From assembly GCF_910592395.1 (NCBI RefSeq), contig NC_088316.1:19592001-19656000 (forward strand): a stretch of DNA of 64,000 bases, written 5' to 3'. The position numbers and the translations under genes are program-made. This stretch comes from Lineus longissimus. Its lineage: Eukaryota; Nemertea; Pilidiophora; Heteronemertea; Lineidae. Of this stretch, positions 24,601-38,933 are shown one piece after another. Within the stretch, counting starts at the first letter, position 1, and the number at the start of each line of letters is the position of its first letter. The notes under the pieces were generated by a model, which saw only the letters and a list, made by a program, of their open reading frames with translations, was not told the origin of the DNA and did not search any database.

Positions 24601-27600
24601 AGATACACGTCTCCAAAGACAGCAATTCACCCTTGAGAAATGTCTTCAATGAAAACAACCACAGCCACCTTACCTATATAAATAAGCCCTCACACTGTTC
24701 GGTTGCAACTTGATGGCCTCATTGCAGTTCAGGATGGCCTTGCTGTAGTTTCCTCTCATCCCATAGTACGCCGCCCTACTCAGATAGGCCTGGAAGATCT
24801 TAGGGTCTATTGCTAGTGCTTTGTTGAAGTCTTGGATACCCTTCGATTGCTTCAGCTTCATCTTGACCAAGCCACGTTGGTAGTATGACTGGAAAGAACA
24901 CAATGTACTCAAAAACTGCACAACATTTACGTCAAGAGATAAGAGGTCGGGAAACTAAAAATATCTTGGGTGCAGATAACACATGTGTAAAAAGACGAAG
25001 GCACATCAGAAAATTGCATTCATCAACCCATGATCAAATTCGATATTTAGAAATGAACTCGTTCTAATACTTACATCAGCATATTTGGGATTGATCTTGA
25101 GTGAGCTGTTGAATGCATCATGTGCTGACAGATAGTTCCTCAGCTCCGAGTAACACATGCCAATCAAGTGGTGCACCTGAGCTCCCTCTTTAGGCCACTG
25201 TGGACGGATGCTGTTTCCCCATGGCTTCAGCAGCTCAAGTGCCTTCTCAAAACTCTCCACTGCATCTTTGAATGCTTTCGCCTTCATCTGCATCTTGCCG
25301 AGAAGGATGAACAATGGCGCCTTTGGTTTCTGTTTCGTTGCCATGGTGAATGCCTCGATAGCTTTATCATAGTTCTTCAAGAACGCTTGTACCATAGCTT
25401 GCTGTGTAGCATTCTGAGACAATGCATTCGCCTGGGTGCTGCCTAGCTCTGCAGCGTGGCGGACACAGAATCCGGCAAGATCTAAATTACCCATCTTCAG
25501 CAAGAGGAAGCCTCGATACATGTAGTAGTGTACGACATCAGGTTTCAAATGGATTGCTCGGGTGAAGTCCAACAATGCACTCTTCAATTCGTGGATTTTG
25601 AAATACGCTTCACCTCGGCAGACGTATGCTCGGATGTAAGTCGGGTCAACTTTGATCGCAGAGCTGAAACGTTTGATTGCAGTATGGTAGTTCTCCATTT
25701 GATAATAAATCAGGCCCAAGTTGTTATGAGCACAAGCATTGTCTTTGTTCAACTTGAGTACAGATTCAAAGTCTGGGATGGCGTCTTCCGGCCGGCCCAT
25801 TTCGTTGTAGAGGATCCCTCGGTGCAAATAGGCCAGGATGTTATCCTCTGAGTCGTCGATGAGGAGCGAGACACTGAAATCCTGGAGAGCCTGTTTTGGA
25901 TGAGCCTTACGTAGTATACATCCACGATAATAGAAGGCAATACTGTTATCAGGGTCAAGATGGATGGCTGCTGACAGATCCTCGACGGCTGCATTCCACA
26001 TACTGAGCTTGGTATAGCAGCGGCCTCGGTACGTGTGTGCTTCAGCATTACCAGGGTTTTGCTTGAGAAGTTCCGTGAAATCATTGATAGCTGGTTGCCA
26101 GCTCCTATAAGAGAATGGGACAACTACAATTTAACACATTCTTAGATGGCCCATCAAGGTGTTTTGACTGACACAAGGATACACAATACACTCATAATAC
26201 AAAATGTACATTGACAATGCATTGATGAAATTCCTCAGCAATACTATTTTAAAAGAATACTGCGCTGTCTCAAGATGATGTAATCAACCAGTGTGCCTGC
26301 ATTCTCCACCAAGCCTGAGCTCATTTATGTGGCCCTGGAGACCAAACCATGCCCTTGTAACTTACTCATTTTTGAAATAGTAAAGGCCATGTTTGAGGAG
26401 GCCATCAGTCATGGTAGGGTTCAGTTTGGTAGTCATCTGGTAATCCTCTAGAGCAAGTAACATCTCTCCTCTCTGTTCGTACATCTGCGCTCTCTTCAGA
26501 TAGGCGTCATGGTCGTCGGGATAGATCTTGATGGCCTGGCTGTAGTTGATGATGGCCATGGTCAGGTCGTTGGACTTCTTGTAGATCTCAGCTCTATGGG
26601 TACGGAGATTAAGCAGATGATGGATTGAGCAATGGACACAGTGCATCAACACACTATTCACATTAGATATCAATTCTCGGAGACTTATCTTTTTTCCACA
26701 AAAGCACAGTCTGATGTCTCAGAAGATTAGACATCAGCAATCTCAATGTTGGCCGATGTCAGAAGAGATAGGATGTCTTAGGGAGAAATTGCCAGGTGCC
26801 GGGTTCTGAGAATTTGGTCAATTGATACCAACAAATGAAGAGAGGTGAGGCACCCTACCTTGATCTGTAAGCTCCAGCATGGCTCTTATTATGCTTCAGA
26901 AGAAAATTGAGATCTTCGAGAGCCGACTTCCTCTTGTCTTGTAGAAGGTACAAGAGGTGGCGATGCCAGTATGCATCCAATAACATCGGCTCCATCTCGA
27001 TAGCTCTGTTCAAGTCACTCAGTGCCAGGCAGAGCTTGCCAATCTGAAAAGTTGGAAACAGAATAGAAGTTATACAATGTTAAAACCCCTTTATTCAGAA
27101 ATTGACAGGTCCACTCTGCAAACAGATTATCTGAATACATGTATCTGAATGTTGTGCCATCTATTGTATGAAGGGAAACTGTTACCCCGTGGAAAGATGT
27201 GCAGGATAAGCAACGTTCTCCTTGGTTCAAATCATTTATGAGACCAAAAGTGTAAATCAGTCCGGGGAGTACCTTTCTGTACAATGCTCCTCTCCTGCAC
27301 AAATCAAAAGCATTTGCCTTATTTGTGCTGGTGATGATATTAGTGAGTATCTCGATCTCCTCCTCGATGAGTTCCACCGCATCATCTCCTTCATCAACCT
27401 CCAGGACTGGCTCGATCGTCTCAGGTAGCTCCAGGTTGGAATCAGGGATCACATATTTCCTGTGGAGAGGAGATACAAAAGTGACAGTTACTACGAGTGC
27501 TTTGGGAGATGCACATCACACTGCTGTAATATGTGCCTTCACCATCCAACAACTTGGACCTCAACATGTACATGATGAAGTCAATAGAGACGTTGATGTC

Positions 27601-30600
27601 GAGGGACGGACCGCCAGCCAATGTGATCGAAAAATGTCAAGCAATGACTCACTTGTGTCCACCCTCTTCCTCATCTGAGTCAGACTCGACACCTTCTTGA
27701 TATGTCTGCCCTGCGTCACCATTGTAAGAGCTCTCACTCTCCTCCTTGGGCTCGGGGTAGCGCTCATCAAACCAGGCATTCCAGATGTCTCGCACACACC
27801 CAACAGGATCGTCTGCTTGCCTGAAATTAGAGTCAAATGAAAGAGTCAACCTTTTGCACTCAGCACAGATATTAAGTTCAAAGATACCTCTCTCATTACC
27901 AACTTTCTGCACAAACATGTCACATGCATCACGTCAAAAATACTTACTGTTCACTGAGATGCCTCTTTTTGGAAAATGCTTCAAAGTCCAATAGATCTGG
28001 GTTGCTTCCCCATTTGTTGATTCCTCGTAGTTGACTGAAAAGAAAACCAGAACATTTTGCAATAACGTTCAATTCTTTATTGTTGTTGTGAAGAGTGGGA
28101 GCAATGGTTGAACTTATATCGCCAAGATAACATATCTGGATGACACACAAAGCCAAGCCAGGCGAAAATTTGATATGAAACTTACGGCGGTACTCTCAGC
28201 GATCTCTCCACTGGTTTCTTCATATCAATCATTGAACTAGACCTCGTCAGTTTCCTGGCGTCTTGGTTCAAGAACCGCTCAATCTCGTCAATCCTCGACA
28301 TGTCAACAAACTTCTGTTTCTTCTTCTTCTTCGGGAGCATAACGTACGCTCTACCAGCTTCGAGGGCAAGTTCTGCTGGCGTTGGAATATCAGCTGTAAG
28401 TGACAAGAAATCAGCCTAGATTCTAGTTCATGATGTGGCAGCTTCCAGGTCAGTCAATGTAGGCATCCTCACAATTGTTCCACGTCTACTTTGACCCTTA
28501 AGGACACCTCTAGCTATAATAGTGCTTCATCTGAGAAAGGTCTGTCTCAAAGTGCTTTACAAGAGCTGTTGCCATGATAGGCTCCAGAGAAGAATCATGG
28601 GTATCAAGTGCTCCGTTGAGCTTGATCTCAAAGGAAAAGGCAGTGACCAGACAGGGGTTCACTAATCCAGACATATCATGACTCTGGGATTGTGAGCAGG
28701 AAATTCTAACAAGTAGCTCTCTTGGCCGAGCACCAGCACCTCTTACCTCTCAGTTTGATCTTATGGAAGGGCGATGTACTCTGACTGGATGCTTTCGCTA
28801 CACTTGCCACAGATGGAAGCTGAAAATAACCATAGGAATCTGTGAGCTATCAATTTTTTATTCGTTCGGAATGACCAGGAAGAGTGAATGACAGGATATG
28901 CCAACAACTTTAGGAACAGATTGACTATTGCATGAAGTGAAAACGAATTGACCTAATACCAATTACCATATATGCAAATGAGAAATCTGTCATTGAGCAG
29001 TAAATTCATCGAAGACAGAACCATACCTTCTCCAGCCCCTCCAAATCTTCATCATCAACCTCCTCCTCCAATTTGACCTCTGAGACCACAGGTTTACTCC
29101 CAGTCCCCCCAACATTTGACCTTGACTCTTTGACCTTGACCTGCTGTCTCTCCAGCTCCTCCAGAGCAGTGTTGAAGTTTTTGGGGATCACCAGGAAGTC
29201 ATCATCAAGGGCCAAGCAGGGGGCAGAGTTGGTCCTGAAAGTCCAAAGGTATCAATCAGTTCAAATACACATATACATGTATACTAATGAAAAATTTTGA
29301 AATTTTTAGACTCTATCCTGAACCAAAGTGACAGTCTTACCTCCGAAGATCAAACGTTGGAAATATCTCCTCATCGGACATTCCCAGGTAGGGTGTCTCC
29401 TCTTCAGGCTGATCAGCAATCACAGCCGCTTCGGCAAACTTCTTCCTCATCTCGGCAAAAGACAGAGTCACAACCGGTCCAGATGCCTCAGACCCTGAAA
29501 CAGTCATCAGACAACGATGTCAAGAAATCGCCTCCCAGCTGTCATGGTGAAAATGATTCTTGACTGACTGCTACTCAGATAGTTCCTCTTTCATGTACAA
29601 TTGTCAGGATGGACATACAATCTATTCCATCTGCCTATATCTAACCAAATCACACATATATATCAGTGGACAGCAGCTGGATGTCTATTGGACGTCCAGA
29701 CAACAAAGAAGCAATGATTTGCCATTACCATGCATCAGCCAGTCTCATCAAGGGGCCAAATGTCCCTACCTTCATCAATGGAACTAAGATCTCCCCTCTT
29801 TGTTCCCTTGTCTGACTTTTCAGTGAGACTGAAGTCAGATGCTGTCATCAGTGTGGTGATGCTGCCAGTCTTGAGGCCATCGTCACTCTCTTCAACCACA
29901 TGTGCCAGCGCCCTCTTCAGGAATGTCAGGTCTTCACATGATCCATGTCGTCTGTTCAGAAGTCTGGAAAAGATGGGGTATTGATTGGAGTTCTTTGGGT
30001 TTTCTTGCGCTTTCAAGAAACATGAGAAATTAATCACAAAAATGTACCTACTGACCTCTCCCTGGCTAAGAACTCCTCCGGGTCTTCCTGCTGTACGCTG
30101 GCCTCCTCCTCCTCTATATCACTCTCCTCAGACTCATCCAAAGTCTCACCAAAATCATGCGCAGCGATGACGTTTCCACGATATTGGGGAAAGAGATGCT
30201 CCTTGACCTTGGCAGGAGGGATGTCCATCATAGGGGGAGCTGGGTGCCAGTAGAGACGCGATTCGTCAGAGAGCAGCGCCATCTTTTTCCCTTCAACGAC
30301 GATATCAGACTCTTCAAACTGGAAGTGAGAGAGTGATAACTATAAACTCATTTATCCACATTTGTGTCTTATGGGGTAAACTCTAGCTCATGACCAGTAG
30401 GGGGTCTCCCCTCTCGGGCCGGTGGGATTCTTTGCCACAGGAGAGGACATAATCTGAAGATCTAGCAATGTTAAGGCCACTATTCAATACCCCACCACAA
30501 TTTGATAACTCACCACAGCGTCAGCTCTTTCCTTCCACTGTTCAACTGTATCGTCAGAAAATCCAACAGCTGTTGCCTCATCCAAGATCCTCTTTGCAGC

Positions 30601-33600
30601 TGCAGACAGGCGGCGCTCACGCACCTCTGTGTTATCCTGTCTGAACATGGAGTACGGTGTACTCGGCATGGACACCAACTTGCCCTCCTCATGTGCAATC
30701 TCATACTTGGCTGCTGTCTGGTATTTCCGTACGACACCCTGGAAAGGCTTAGGGAGTTGGAAGTCACTCGTAACGGTGCAGAAATGATGCATATTCTTCG
30801 TCACATCAGGTTTTATTGGTTCAGGGGGCGTTACTGTAGCATATTCCTTCGGTGCCCAGCTGGACAGGAAGGAGACTGACTCACTCTCGACATGGGGTTT
30901 CGGACCTTTTTCTACCATGAGTTTCTCTGGGCTGCGCTCCTTCAGTGCAGTCTTCTGCCCAGTAATGCTGACCAAGTCTTCATAGTTGACTTCTAGAGGG
31001 AGCTGCAGGTCTTCCTGTGCCTGGGAACACGCCTCTTCTTTCTCTTTCTCAGCTCTCTCCTGGTCCAGTCTCTCTTGTTCCAATCTGTCTCTCTCCTCTT
31101 GTTCTGCTCTGGCCGCTTCCTCTTGCTGAAAAATTGAAGATGTAAGATGGTTAAGAACCCACTTACCCAGCCCTTCAACTTTTGTGGGGGAAAGAAACCA
31201 CATCCAGATCTAGATCTTACTGGACACCAGGGGAGTCATCCTCACTGGATCTACAGGACAAGGCAGTATCTAACATGATCCCATCACACCTTAAAGAGCT
31301 CACCTGTTTTGCTAAAGCAGCCAGGGCCTCCTCAGCAGCATCAATGATTGGTCCAGTGATGTCACTCTCAGGGCTAGCAGGCTTCTCTTCTTCCTCAACA
31401 TCTTCTTCTTCAACCGTCGGCTCATCCGGCACTGAAAGATGGAGAACATCTCAGCTGCTGCCATGCAGTCTTGACACAAAAGTTTTCTTCTTGAATCTTC
31501 ACTCTCAGTATCATTTCTGAGAAAACCTATTCTTGGGTAATAACGCTGGTTATACAGTTAGCATACATGACCGATGAGAGCTTGAGGAACCGGAACCTAA
31601 TAAGATTGTGACCTGATCACATCACACTTTGATTTTCTTTCCATCAATAACAACCAAGAATGCAAACAGCATTTTGACATTTTGTCGATTTAATAAAAGC
31701 TTTGATCAAAATGGTACTGGACAACAAAGCCTGGAATAAGAAGAAATGTAAAGAGACACAATGACATGCTGTTACATAACATCTACAGTCACATTCCATG
31801 CAATTACAACAGTACAATAACTAGACAGTTACAAAATCAGAACAATTGAAATATAACAAGACTGTTACATCACCAGTACAACAGCACAATGTGTACAGCA
31901 GGGCTGGAGAAAAGGTAAAGGATTTGCACTATTCTTTACAGTCACAGTTCGGTAACAGAAAATTTGTACAAAAGATTAGTAATTATGTAATTTACAATTG
32001 ATCTGGAAGGGTTAAAAACTGTATTGATAAGGAGTACACATGGTATACAGACATGTACAGATCGGGGGGGGGGGGGGGGTTAGACAATTATGCTGGTCAG
32101 ACAAACCAGCTTTTACCTTGAATTTCAACCTGTTTGGCCACGAGTTGAAATGATTCTGGTAACTGGGGCACAACATGGAGGGACATATCCCTATTTAGCC
32201 CTGGTACCTCTAAAATGAAAACAAGAAATGAACTCAACAAGGGGTTACCCAAAACACCAATAACACTACTCCATGTCAAAATGCGAATAATCCCAGAACA
32301 CCTAAGATGAGGTTAAAAAGAGTGAACTGCGGCCATGAATCCCACATCCCCATAAAGATGACAATACACATGAGAATCCCCATCACCTTGTTTTATTTCT
32401 AACACAGAGCCGTGAATATAAGTGTCTGTACTCGCGAATTCAGAGGAGGAAACTGGTTAGACTTCAAAGTGGTGCAAGTGCACACAGATTGAGAAGAAAT
32501 GTTGACATAACGCTGGAGTGCCTGGAGCATTAGTTGAATTAATGATATCATACAGAATTGTTCTGCCATGATGACTAAGGACTACTATACAACACTATAG
32601 TCCATGAGAGAATGGCACAGTACTGAAAAAAGCCTCAAATGGCGGTGAATATTAGCACAAATGGCTCATTCTTGGAGATGAGATGCCAGATTCTGGCAAA
32701 GTGAGTATTTTCAGATATTTTGAACTTGGCCACTTTCTCATGAAATGGAGTACAGTAAAGTATGATTTAAGACTAATTCTCAACAGTGGTTTCTAAAGTT
32801 CGTCCTACTTGTATTATCTTGGTACTTTAAATTGGTGGCTGGGACGGGGGCGTGGTCATCTGTACAGGCTGTGGGTTAAAAAGGAAGTTAAGGGTAGTGT
32901 GGATTGTCCATGCATTCTGGTGCCATAATGAAGGTAAAGGCTTTGACAAGAAAGATAAGTTACCCTCATCGGATGTCGTACTCGGCGCTCCGTCATCTTC
33001 AAAACAGCAGAAAACAAATAAGAATTGGAAATAACAAAAGATCACACAAATACTGTAAACTAACAAAGTTTTGCAGGCATTTAATTTCGCAGACTGTGGG
33101 AATGATGTCAATTCACAAAAACAAAAATTACCCAAAAAATTTTTTTGGAAATTTTTTTTTGAAAATATATATGTGCCGAAGTAAGAAATTTGCAAAAAAA
33201 TTTGTCTGAAATTTTTTTTTTCTGGATCCCAAAAATTAAAATGTGCAAAAATGAAGCAGTTTACAGTACTAGCCTAGTCACAACAAGCTTCTAATAGTCT
33301 TGAAATCTAACACCTAAATCAGCAGTGCTGTAAAACAGCATTGCTTTAGATGCAAAATAAAGTTTGGGATGACACTCAAACAGGAGGAGATCACATTGGT
33401 CTAAAATCATCTCAGACAATCAAACAGCTTCGGAGAGAGAAACTCCAACATCTAAAATAGGATTCAGAAAGCAACACGAAGCAAGGGAAAGTCACACTTT
33501 ATTCTGCAAACACTGAATTACCACTGTCGCCAGGCTCAGATTCCTCAGGAATGGGCTCCTGACTAATGGCCTTGGGTTTGTCACCAAATAAATCACCTGA

Positions 33601-36600
33601 CATAAAACATACACCAAGATTTACATAAGATTGAAAATAACCTCAATAGGCCAACCGACACAGTAGGCCATTCCGAGGGTGATACTCCAATGAAGCAATA
33701 TACACAGCGTTTCCACCGGGTTAGGAAATCCTAACCGATTTTAGGTTGGCGCAAAATATGAAAGCAGTGAATGACAGTCAAAATCACATGTCATTGTTGA
33801 GTTTTAGGTGATGAGATTAGAAATTGATACCTTGGAGTGTTTTGGTGAGACCATCAGGACCTCCAGTCTGGTATCAACTCCTTAAACCAAGACATGTCTG
33901 ACTTGAGACGTTCCACCTTCCAAATAAAGACCATGATTGATAATTTACTAATTAGTCACTGCAAAGTAGCTCACCTCCAAGTACAGCACTGGTTCGGGAA
34001 ATGACTCGGTCCATGATTTCCTGGATACGCCGATCAGCTTCTGACATCCTGCAATGACATAAGGCAAGAACAAATTGGAAATCACCTTGCAAGTGCAATG
34101 ATGTAATGTATTGTAAAGCACCATTCTTGGCCAATGTTCTAAACGTGATACAAAAATTTCGAAATTTTTTGTTGAAAGCTGGAAATTTTAAACCAGGGCC
34201 AGTATTGGAATTCAATGTTATTGATCAGAACACTCACAGACAGAGCAGCTCAAAAGGGTCTGAAACATGAAGAAACCCATAATAAATTAGGTCAACTCAC
34301 GATCCTTCCCGTGACTGAACCTTCAGTGACGCGATGATCTCATCCACAGATCTACCAGACTCCCTTGTTGGTGGCAGCGCTGTCTCAGTCTTCGCAGGGG
34401 AACTTGCATCTTTCTCGGTCCCCTTTGGCGTCTTTGATTTCCTTGGACTTGACTTCTCACTCCTCATATCCTTCCTCTGGCCCGGAGAAGCATCTTTCTT
34501 TCTCTTAGGTTTCTGTTGGACCTTGGCATGTGTAGTGAACATCTTCTCAGATTCTGGTCTTGACAACGCCTTAGCTTCCTCCACTAACTCCTTCACCGAC
34601 TTAACCTAATGAAAAAGACCACTTCAAAATGCATCCCCCAGAATCAACATGATGCAACCGAATCATTATTCGTGTTTGAAGCATACCAGGGTAGCTTCTA
34701 TTTCAAATTGCGAATATAGCCCACTAATTGCTGACTTTTGTTTGAGTCAACAACTGGTTACTGAATTAGCTTGACCTTGCACAGGCACGAGACCAGGCAC
34801 ACAGGATCTTGGTTTACACCAGAAGCACAAGGAAGGTAAAAAGCCAGGAAGATTAAAGTTATTATTTTCTTGTTTTAGGATAATTTACTTACAGTACTGG
34901 TAGTGGAGACACTTTTTTGATCCGCATCCATTTCTTGATCTCTGTCCAACTTCTCCAGGTCTGCTTCCCTTAATCCGCTCCTGTGGGGTCCTGAAATTGA
35001 ACAGAATGTTCAGTAGGATGTTGTTCTCCTGCCCTTACATTAAACACGTCCTTTAGCATTGGTCAACCCTCACAAATAATGCAGTCAATTGTAGGCCTAC
35101 ATACCTGAACTTTTTGGTCTTTTTTGCGAGCTTGTCCGACTAGATATTGGCCTGGACTTCTGTCTTTCTGTGTAAGTGACTTGCCCAACAGTCCCAGCTT
35201 CTCCTAATATAGCAGGTTTCCCCATCGATCTGGCAGGGGTCGCAAACCCATCAGGTCTCGTGTCTATGGTGACCTCTTGTAGTGGGGAGAGAGGCGGGGC
35301 AGTGTTTGCCTGAAAATAGAATCAAGGGTTACACATTGTAGCAATTGTTGGGTTTCAAGAGATATTTCTAATGGTCTATCCTTGTAAGAGAAGTGCAAAC
35401 ATTGTCATATATGACAGGACGAAATTTGCAGTCATAAAGGGACTTGATCATATGACATATAAATGTATTGTACAATTAAGATGACCAGAGACAAGAAATA
35501 TGATATTGCATGATGAAAAAGCAAAAACACGGTTCTATGTCAGGGATTGAATTAGATTGCAGTATTACTCCAAAACAATTCTTTGAAATGAGTGATGTCT
35601 AATGCATAGCACCAGATATAAATGGCAACACACAAACACCTTGTTGATATCAAGGTCGTAAAGGCGCAGAATACCACAGATGCACCTATTCTCCCATGGT
35701 TCTTGAATGATAATAGTAAAGATGAGTTGAAGAGATGGCCCACAATTCGTAAAGCAGTTTGATACCCAGTGCACATTTGTGGAGTCTAAGGAAGTTGGTA
35801 TTTTAACTGAGGTGGACTAAGGTCAGTATAAGCAGTATATAAGCAGTCATCATTATTGAAATAGGAGGAAATGGAGCTTTATCACCGATATCGTATGGTC
35901 TACAATGAAAGTTACACAGTAAACATTCCAACAAAGACCAACACAAGACAACTGTCTTGTAACAAAACCAACAAGCAGTCACAGGTTTTTAAAGACTACC
36001 GGTACTTTAAGCACTCTATTTTCTCTACACCACTACTGATTTTCTCCTGTTCTAACTTACCCATTCATGCTGTTGATTAAGAGAAACATAAATCAAGCAA
36101 ATCAATAATGCAGTGACTCCAATTAAACTACTTCCTGTGTAATTGTTTTATTGACTCTCTTCTGAAGCCCATGACAAAATTGATCACTCTTGTCATTTAC
36201 TTTCAAGAGGCTGAACACAACAGACTAGAATTAACGTTATTTTCAACTGACTACTATAACTGTTTTTGCTACAACTGAACTTGGTGCGAACACCAAGAAG
36301 CCAAAAGTCTAAGGAATTGAAAGTTGTGTGCTACAGAATGTCAAGAAATAAAACTAAGTGGAATATGCAAATGTACTGACGTGCTTAAAAGGTAAAGACA
36401 TAACAATATAGAACAGGAACAGAGCTGAAGACACTAAGAAGTTGCAGCCTCATCAGTCAGGGGCATTGACACACATGATGACTGAATGAGACAGTATTCA
36501 GTAGGCCAAGTCTGTATCATCTCAAAACTTTCCTGGGCTGACTGCTGCTAAATTTCAGTCCTCTTGAAAAAACAAATATGCTTTGTTTTTCCAGGTTTGA

Positions 36601-37750
36601 TCTACACACCTTTTCCATCTCAGAGAGCGTGTAGTCAATATTTTCATCAGCAGGCTTTCCCTCCATCACAACTTTCAACCCCTCGATGCTTGAACTCCCC
36701 CTGGTTGGGGTGACTCCGATGGATGTCACTCTAGGTCGTCTCATCTCTAAAAGATACACATATTCAATGATACATAAACCTTGTCACAAAATAACGTTCC
36801 AGGCATCGAAGATTCATTAAGCATAATTTCAGATATCACCAAGAAAAGACTCTGATAGAACACCAATCACCTAAATAACAAACTTTAGTATTCCAATCGA
36901 AAAGTAAGTTGAAGCCATACCTTCTACTGTAATAGGCTTGTTTTTAGAAAACGGAAACTTCTTCAGTTTTTTTCCACCTGGGGGTGGTTTGGCTGTAGGT
37001 CCTTTGTCCAAGGCGTTATACAGTGGGACGCCAGCAATCTGTCTGGCATCAGGCGACTGAAAGTGAAAGAGAGGAGCAAAATTAAACACTTTCAAAGTAT
37101 CAAAAATCAAACTGAAATGTACCAGTTTCGGCTATTTAGATATGATTATGAAGGTAATTTTCTTTTTTTTATATGTTAAGTTTTTCTATGCCTCTCTTTG
37201 GCATACTCTCTCCTGCCTGGTTCTTATATTTCGAGGTTTTTTACCTCTTTTCCAGTTTCCAAGTTTTCCTGAAAGAATGGCTCTGTTTTTCTCTGGAGTT
37301 TTCTTCTCTCAGGGGTGAAGCCTGGTCTCATTTTACTGAAAGAAAATGAATGCAATGAAATGATAAAATATTTTCTAATAATCTGAGACATTTTCTTTTT
37401 ATAGTCTATTATTTAACCAAACTCTGACAAGCTACATAAATTTTTTGTCCGCTCGACCTACCTCATGTATTGTACCTAAATGAATTCAATTCCAATCCAC
37501 CTACGCCAGAGGAGCTTAGTGGCCCCAAAGAATCACTGTCAATTGTGATGTTCAGAAAAGTGACTCACTGGACTAAAAGCTCCTCTTTTGAGCCAGGTTC
37601 AAATCTTTTCAATTCTTTTGCAGCAGAAACTTCTCTCATGGTCTTCTTCATGACGTCTCCAAGTTCTTGATTCAACTCTATCTCCATCCGCCGATTAAGG
37701 CCAAGACGAAAAGAACCACGGTCATCTTTCGAATCTGGAAATAGGTCCAT
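21676..37750 (-). CDS. TTC6: Tetratricopeptide repeat protein 6 (TTC6), 2,216 aa
   Basis: Large TPR scaffold protein of unknown biochemical role. Thirty-two minus-strand coding exons were joined: 37569-37750, 37245-37335, 36921-37056, 36610-36746, 35105-35309, 34893-34990, 34301-34605, 33975-34048, 33522-33596, 32964-32996, 32117-32209, 31304-31431, 30514-31125, 30056-30318, 29770-29963, 29341-29494, 29027-29234, 28747-28819, 28186-28393, 27948-28034, 27653-27820, 27273-27459, 26859-27043, 26366-26593, 25075-26104, 24674-24888, 23956-24094, 23430-23617, 23034-23305, 22477-22817, 22114-22261, 21676-21869. They total 6,651 nt with every phase compatible. Residues 1 to about 1,240 are mostly charged, low-complexity and disordered, with a basic KRKKD/SPRKSKTPK stretch and a Glu/Arg coiled-coil-like segment. 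From about 1,240 to the end come tandem TPRs (for example AYYNVANLYFKLRQFQQAKAY). The 1,030-nt exon alone carries about eight repeats. Naming rests on overall architecture; another long TPR family is possible. Confidence 0.85.
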
Positions 37751-37795
37751 CTTGCCTAGTGTAGTCTCTGCTGTGGATGAAGTCTCAAATCATCT
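37751..37795 (-). other. 5' untranslated exon part of TTC6
   Basis: On the minus strand a TTTATTTCAG acceptor precedes the start exon, so transcription begins in at least one further upstream non-coding exon. The first bases after the acceptor are ATG ATT TGA, a two-codon upstream ORF ahead of the true ATG at 37748-37750, which could lower translation. Confidence 0.45.
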
Positions 37796-38933
37796 GAAAT
37801 AAAGACAAAGGATGTTAGTTATGGCTTGAAATGGAGGTATCTCTTTTAAATCAAAGACAAAGGATCACTCTTCAGTGTGAGGGAGCATGAAGACTGCAAG
37901 GCCACCTGCCTTTTTTAATCTTAGTCTCCCAGTTAAGCTGAGCATGTTCAGTTTGTACAGTCATCACATCCACCAGTCTCCAGTGAGAACGATAATTTTG
38001 CTGCACTGGCTCCTTTGGCCACTTTGTTTGTTGCCGTTGGCCGGAAAGGCAGCGCAGTCTCGATCCCATTGTCTAAACCATACCAATTACTGAATTAGTT
38101 ACCAATACCATTGCCACTTCCGGGCCAACTTCCGAGTCGTCTGGTCAACAAATGACCTCATCCCAGTAAAGAATGAAGATTCTATGAGGGACCAAAGTGA
38201 ATATTTCAATTTCAATCACTTTTGTCCTTTTTTAGTATTGTCATGTTTTTCCTTTTTGTTTTTTTTGTTTAGGCATTGTTATTGTTAATGTTATGTTAGG
38301 CCTAGGCCCCTAGTCTTAGTCTAGTCTTTTAATCTTATATACTTGTGATTTTCGACATTAAAGTGGCACATATTTTCAATCTCGACGAATATTTATGAGA
38401 TACTATATATACATATATACCAAATGCGTAAGATTTATCATCTTGTGGTGTTTATGTCGCAGAATAGGTGTTTTAAAAGAGTAATTTCTGTCAAAACTGC
38501 GACTCGTCCGCCATTTTTAAACTATCTGGTTGTCGGGCACTCTTTCTGATGGAGAAACACTAAGACATATTTAGTGAGACCATATTTTCAAATAATTATT
38601 GATACGAGAAATATAAGCTAACAGAAAAGGAAAACAGTACATTTTCAACTTAGTTTATTATTCTAAAAGGAATAGTTTCCAAAATTTGGCATAAAATGAT
38701 TGTAACATATATTTTGTTTTTGTCTAAATTCCAGACCTTCTTTGAAATTTCTCAATGTCAATAGAGGCCAACATGGCGAACATGGCGAAGGGGAATTGTC
38801 AGCTCTCGTGACATAAAATCTAGCAAAAAACATCAAAAATCTACTCGATATTGAACAAAGCTAGTCATACACTGACTGTGAACGAAACATTAATACATAT
38901 TTGACATAATTCCCAAAGATTAAAACTGTCAGC
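37796..38933. promoter_or_regulatory. Head-to-head promoter interval between TTC6 (-) and TMEM165 (+)
   Basis: The two genes diverge from this 1.1-kb interval, which must hold the TTC6 leader exon(s), both transcription starts and shared control sequence. It is AT-rich with homopolymer T runs (38225-38270). I saw no clear TATA or CCAAT box and no coding exon. Start sites cannot be fixed from sequence alone. Confidence 0.4.

Noticed and set aside
37560-37620. tRNA-like GGTTCAAATC motif
   Set aside because: It lies within the TTC6 start exon (antisense), and no cloverleaf can be built around it.
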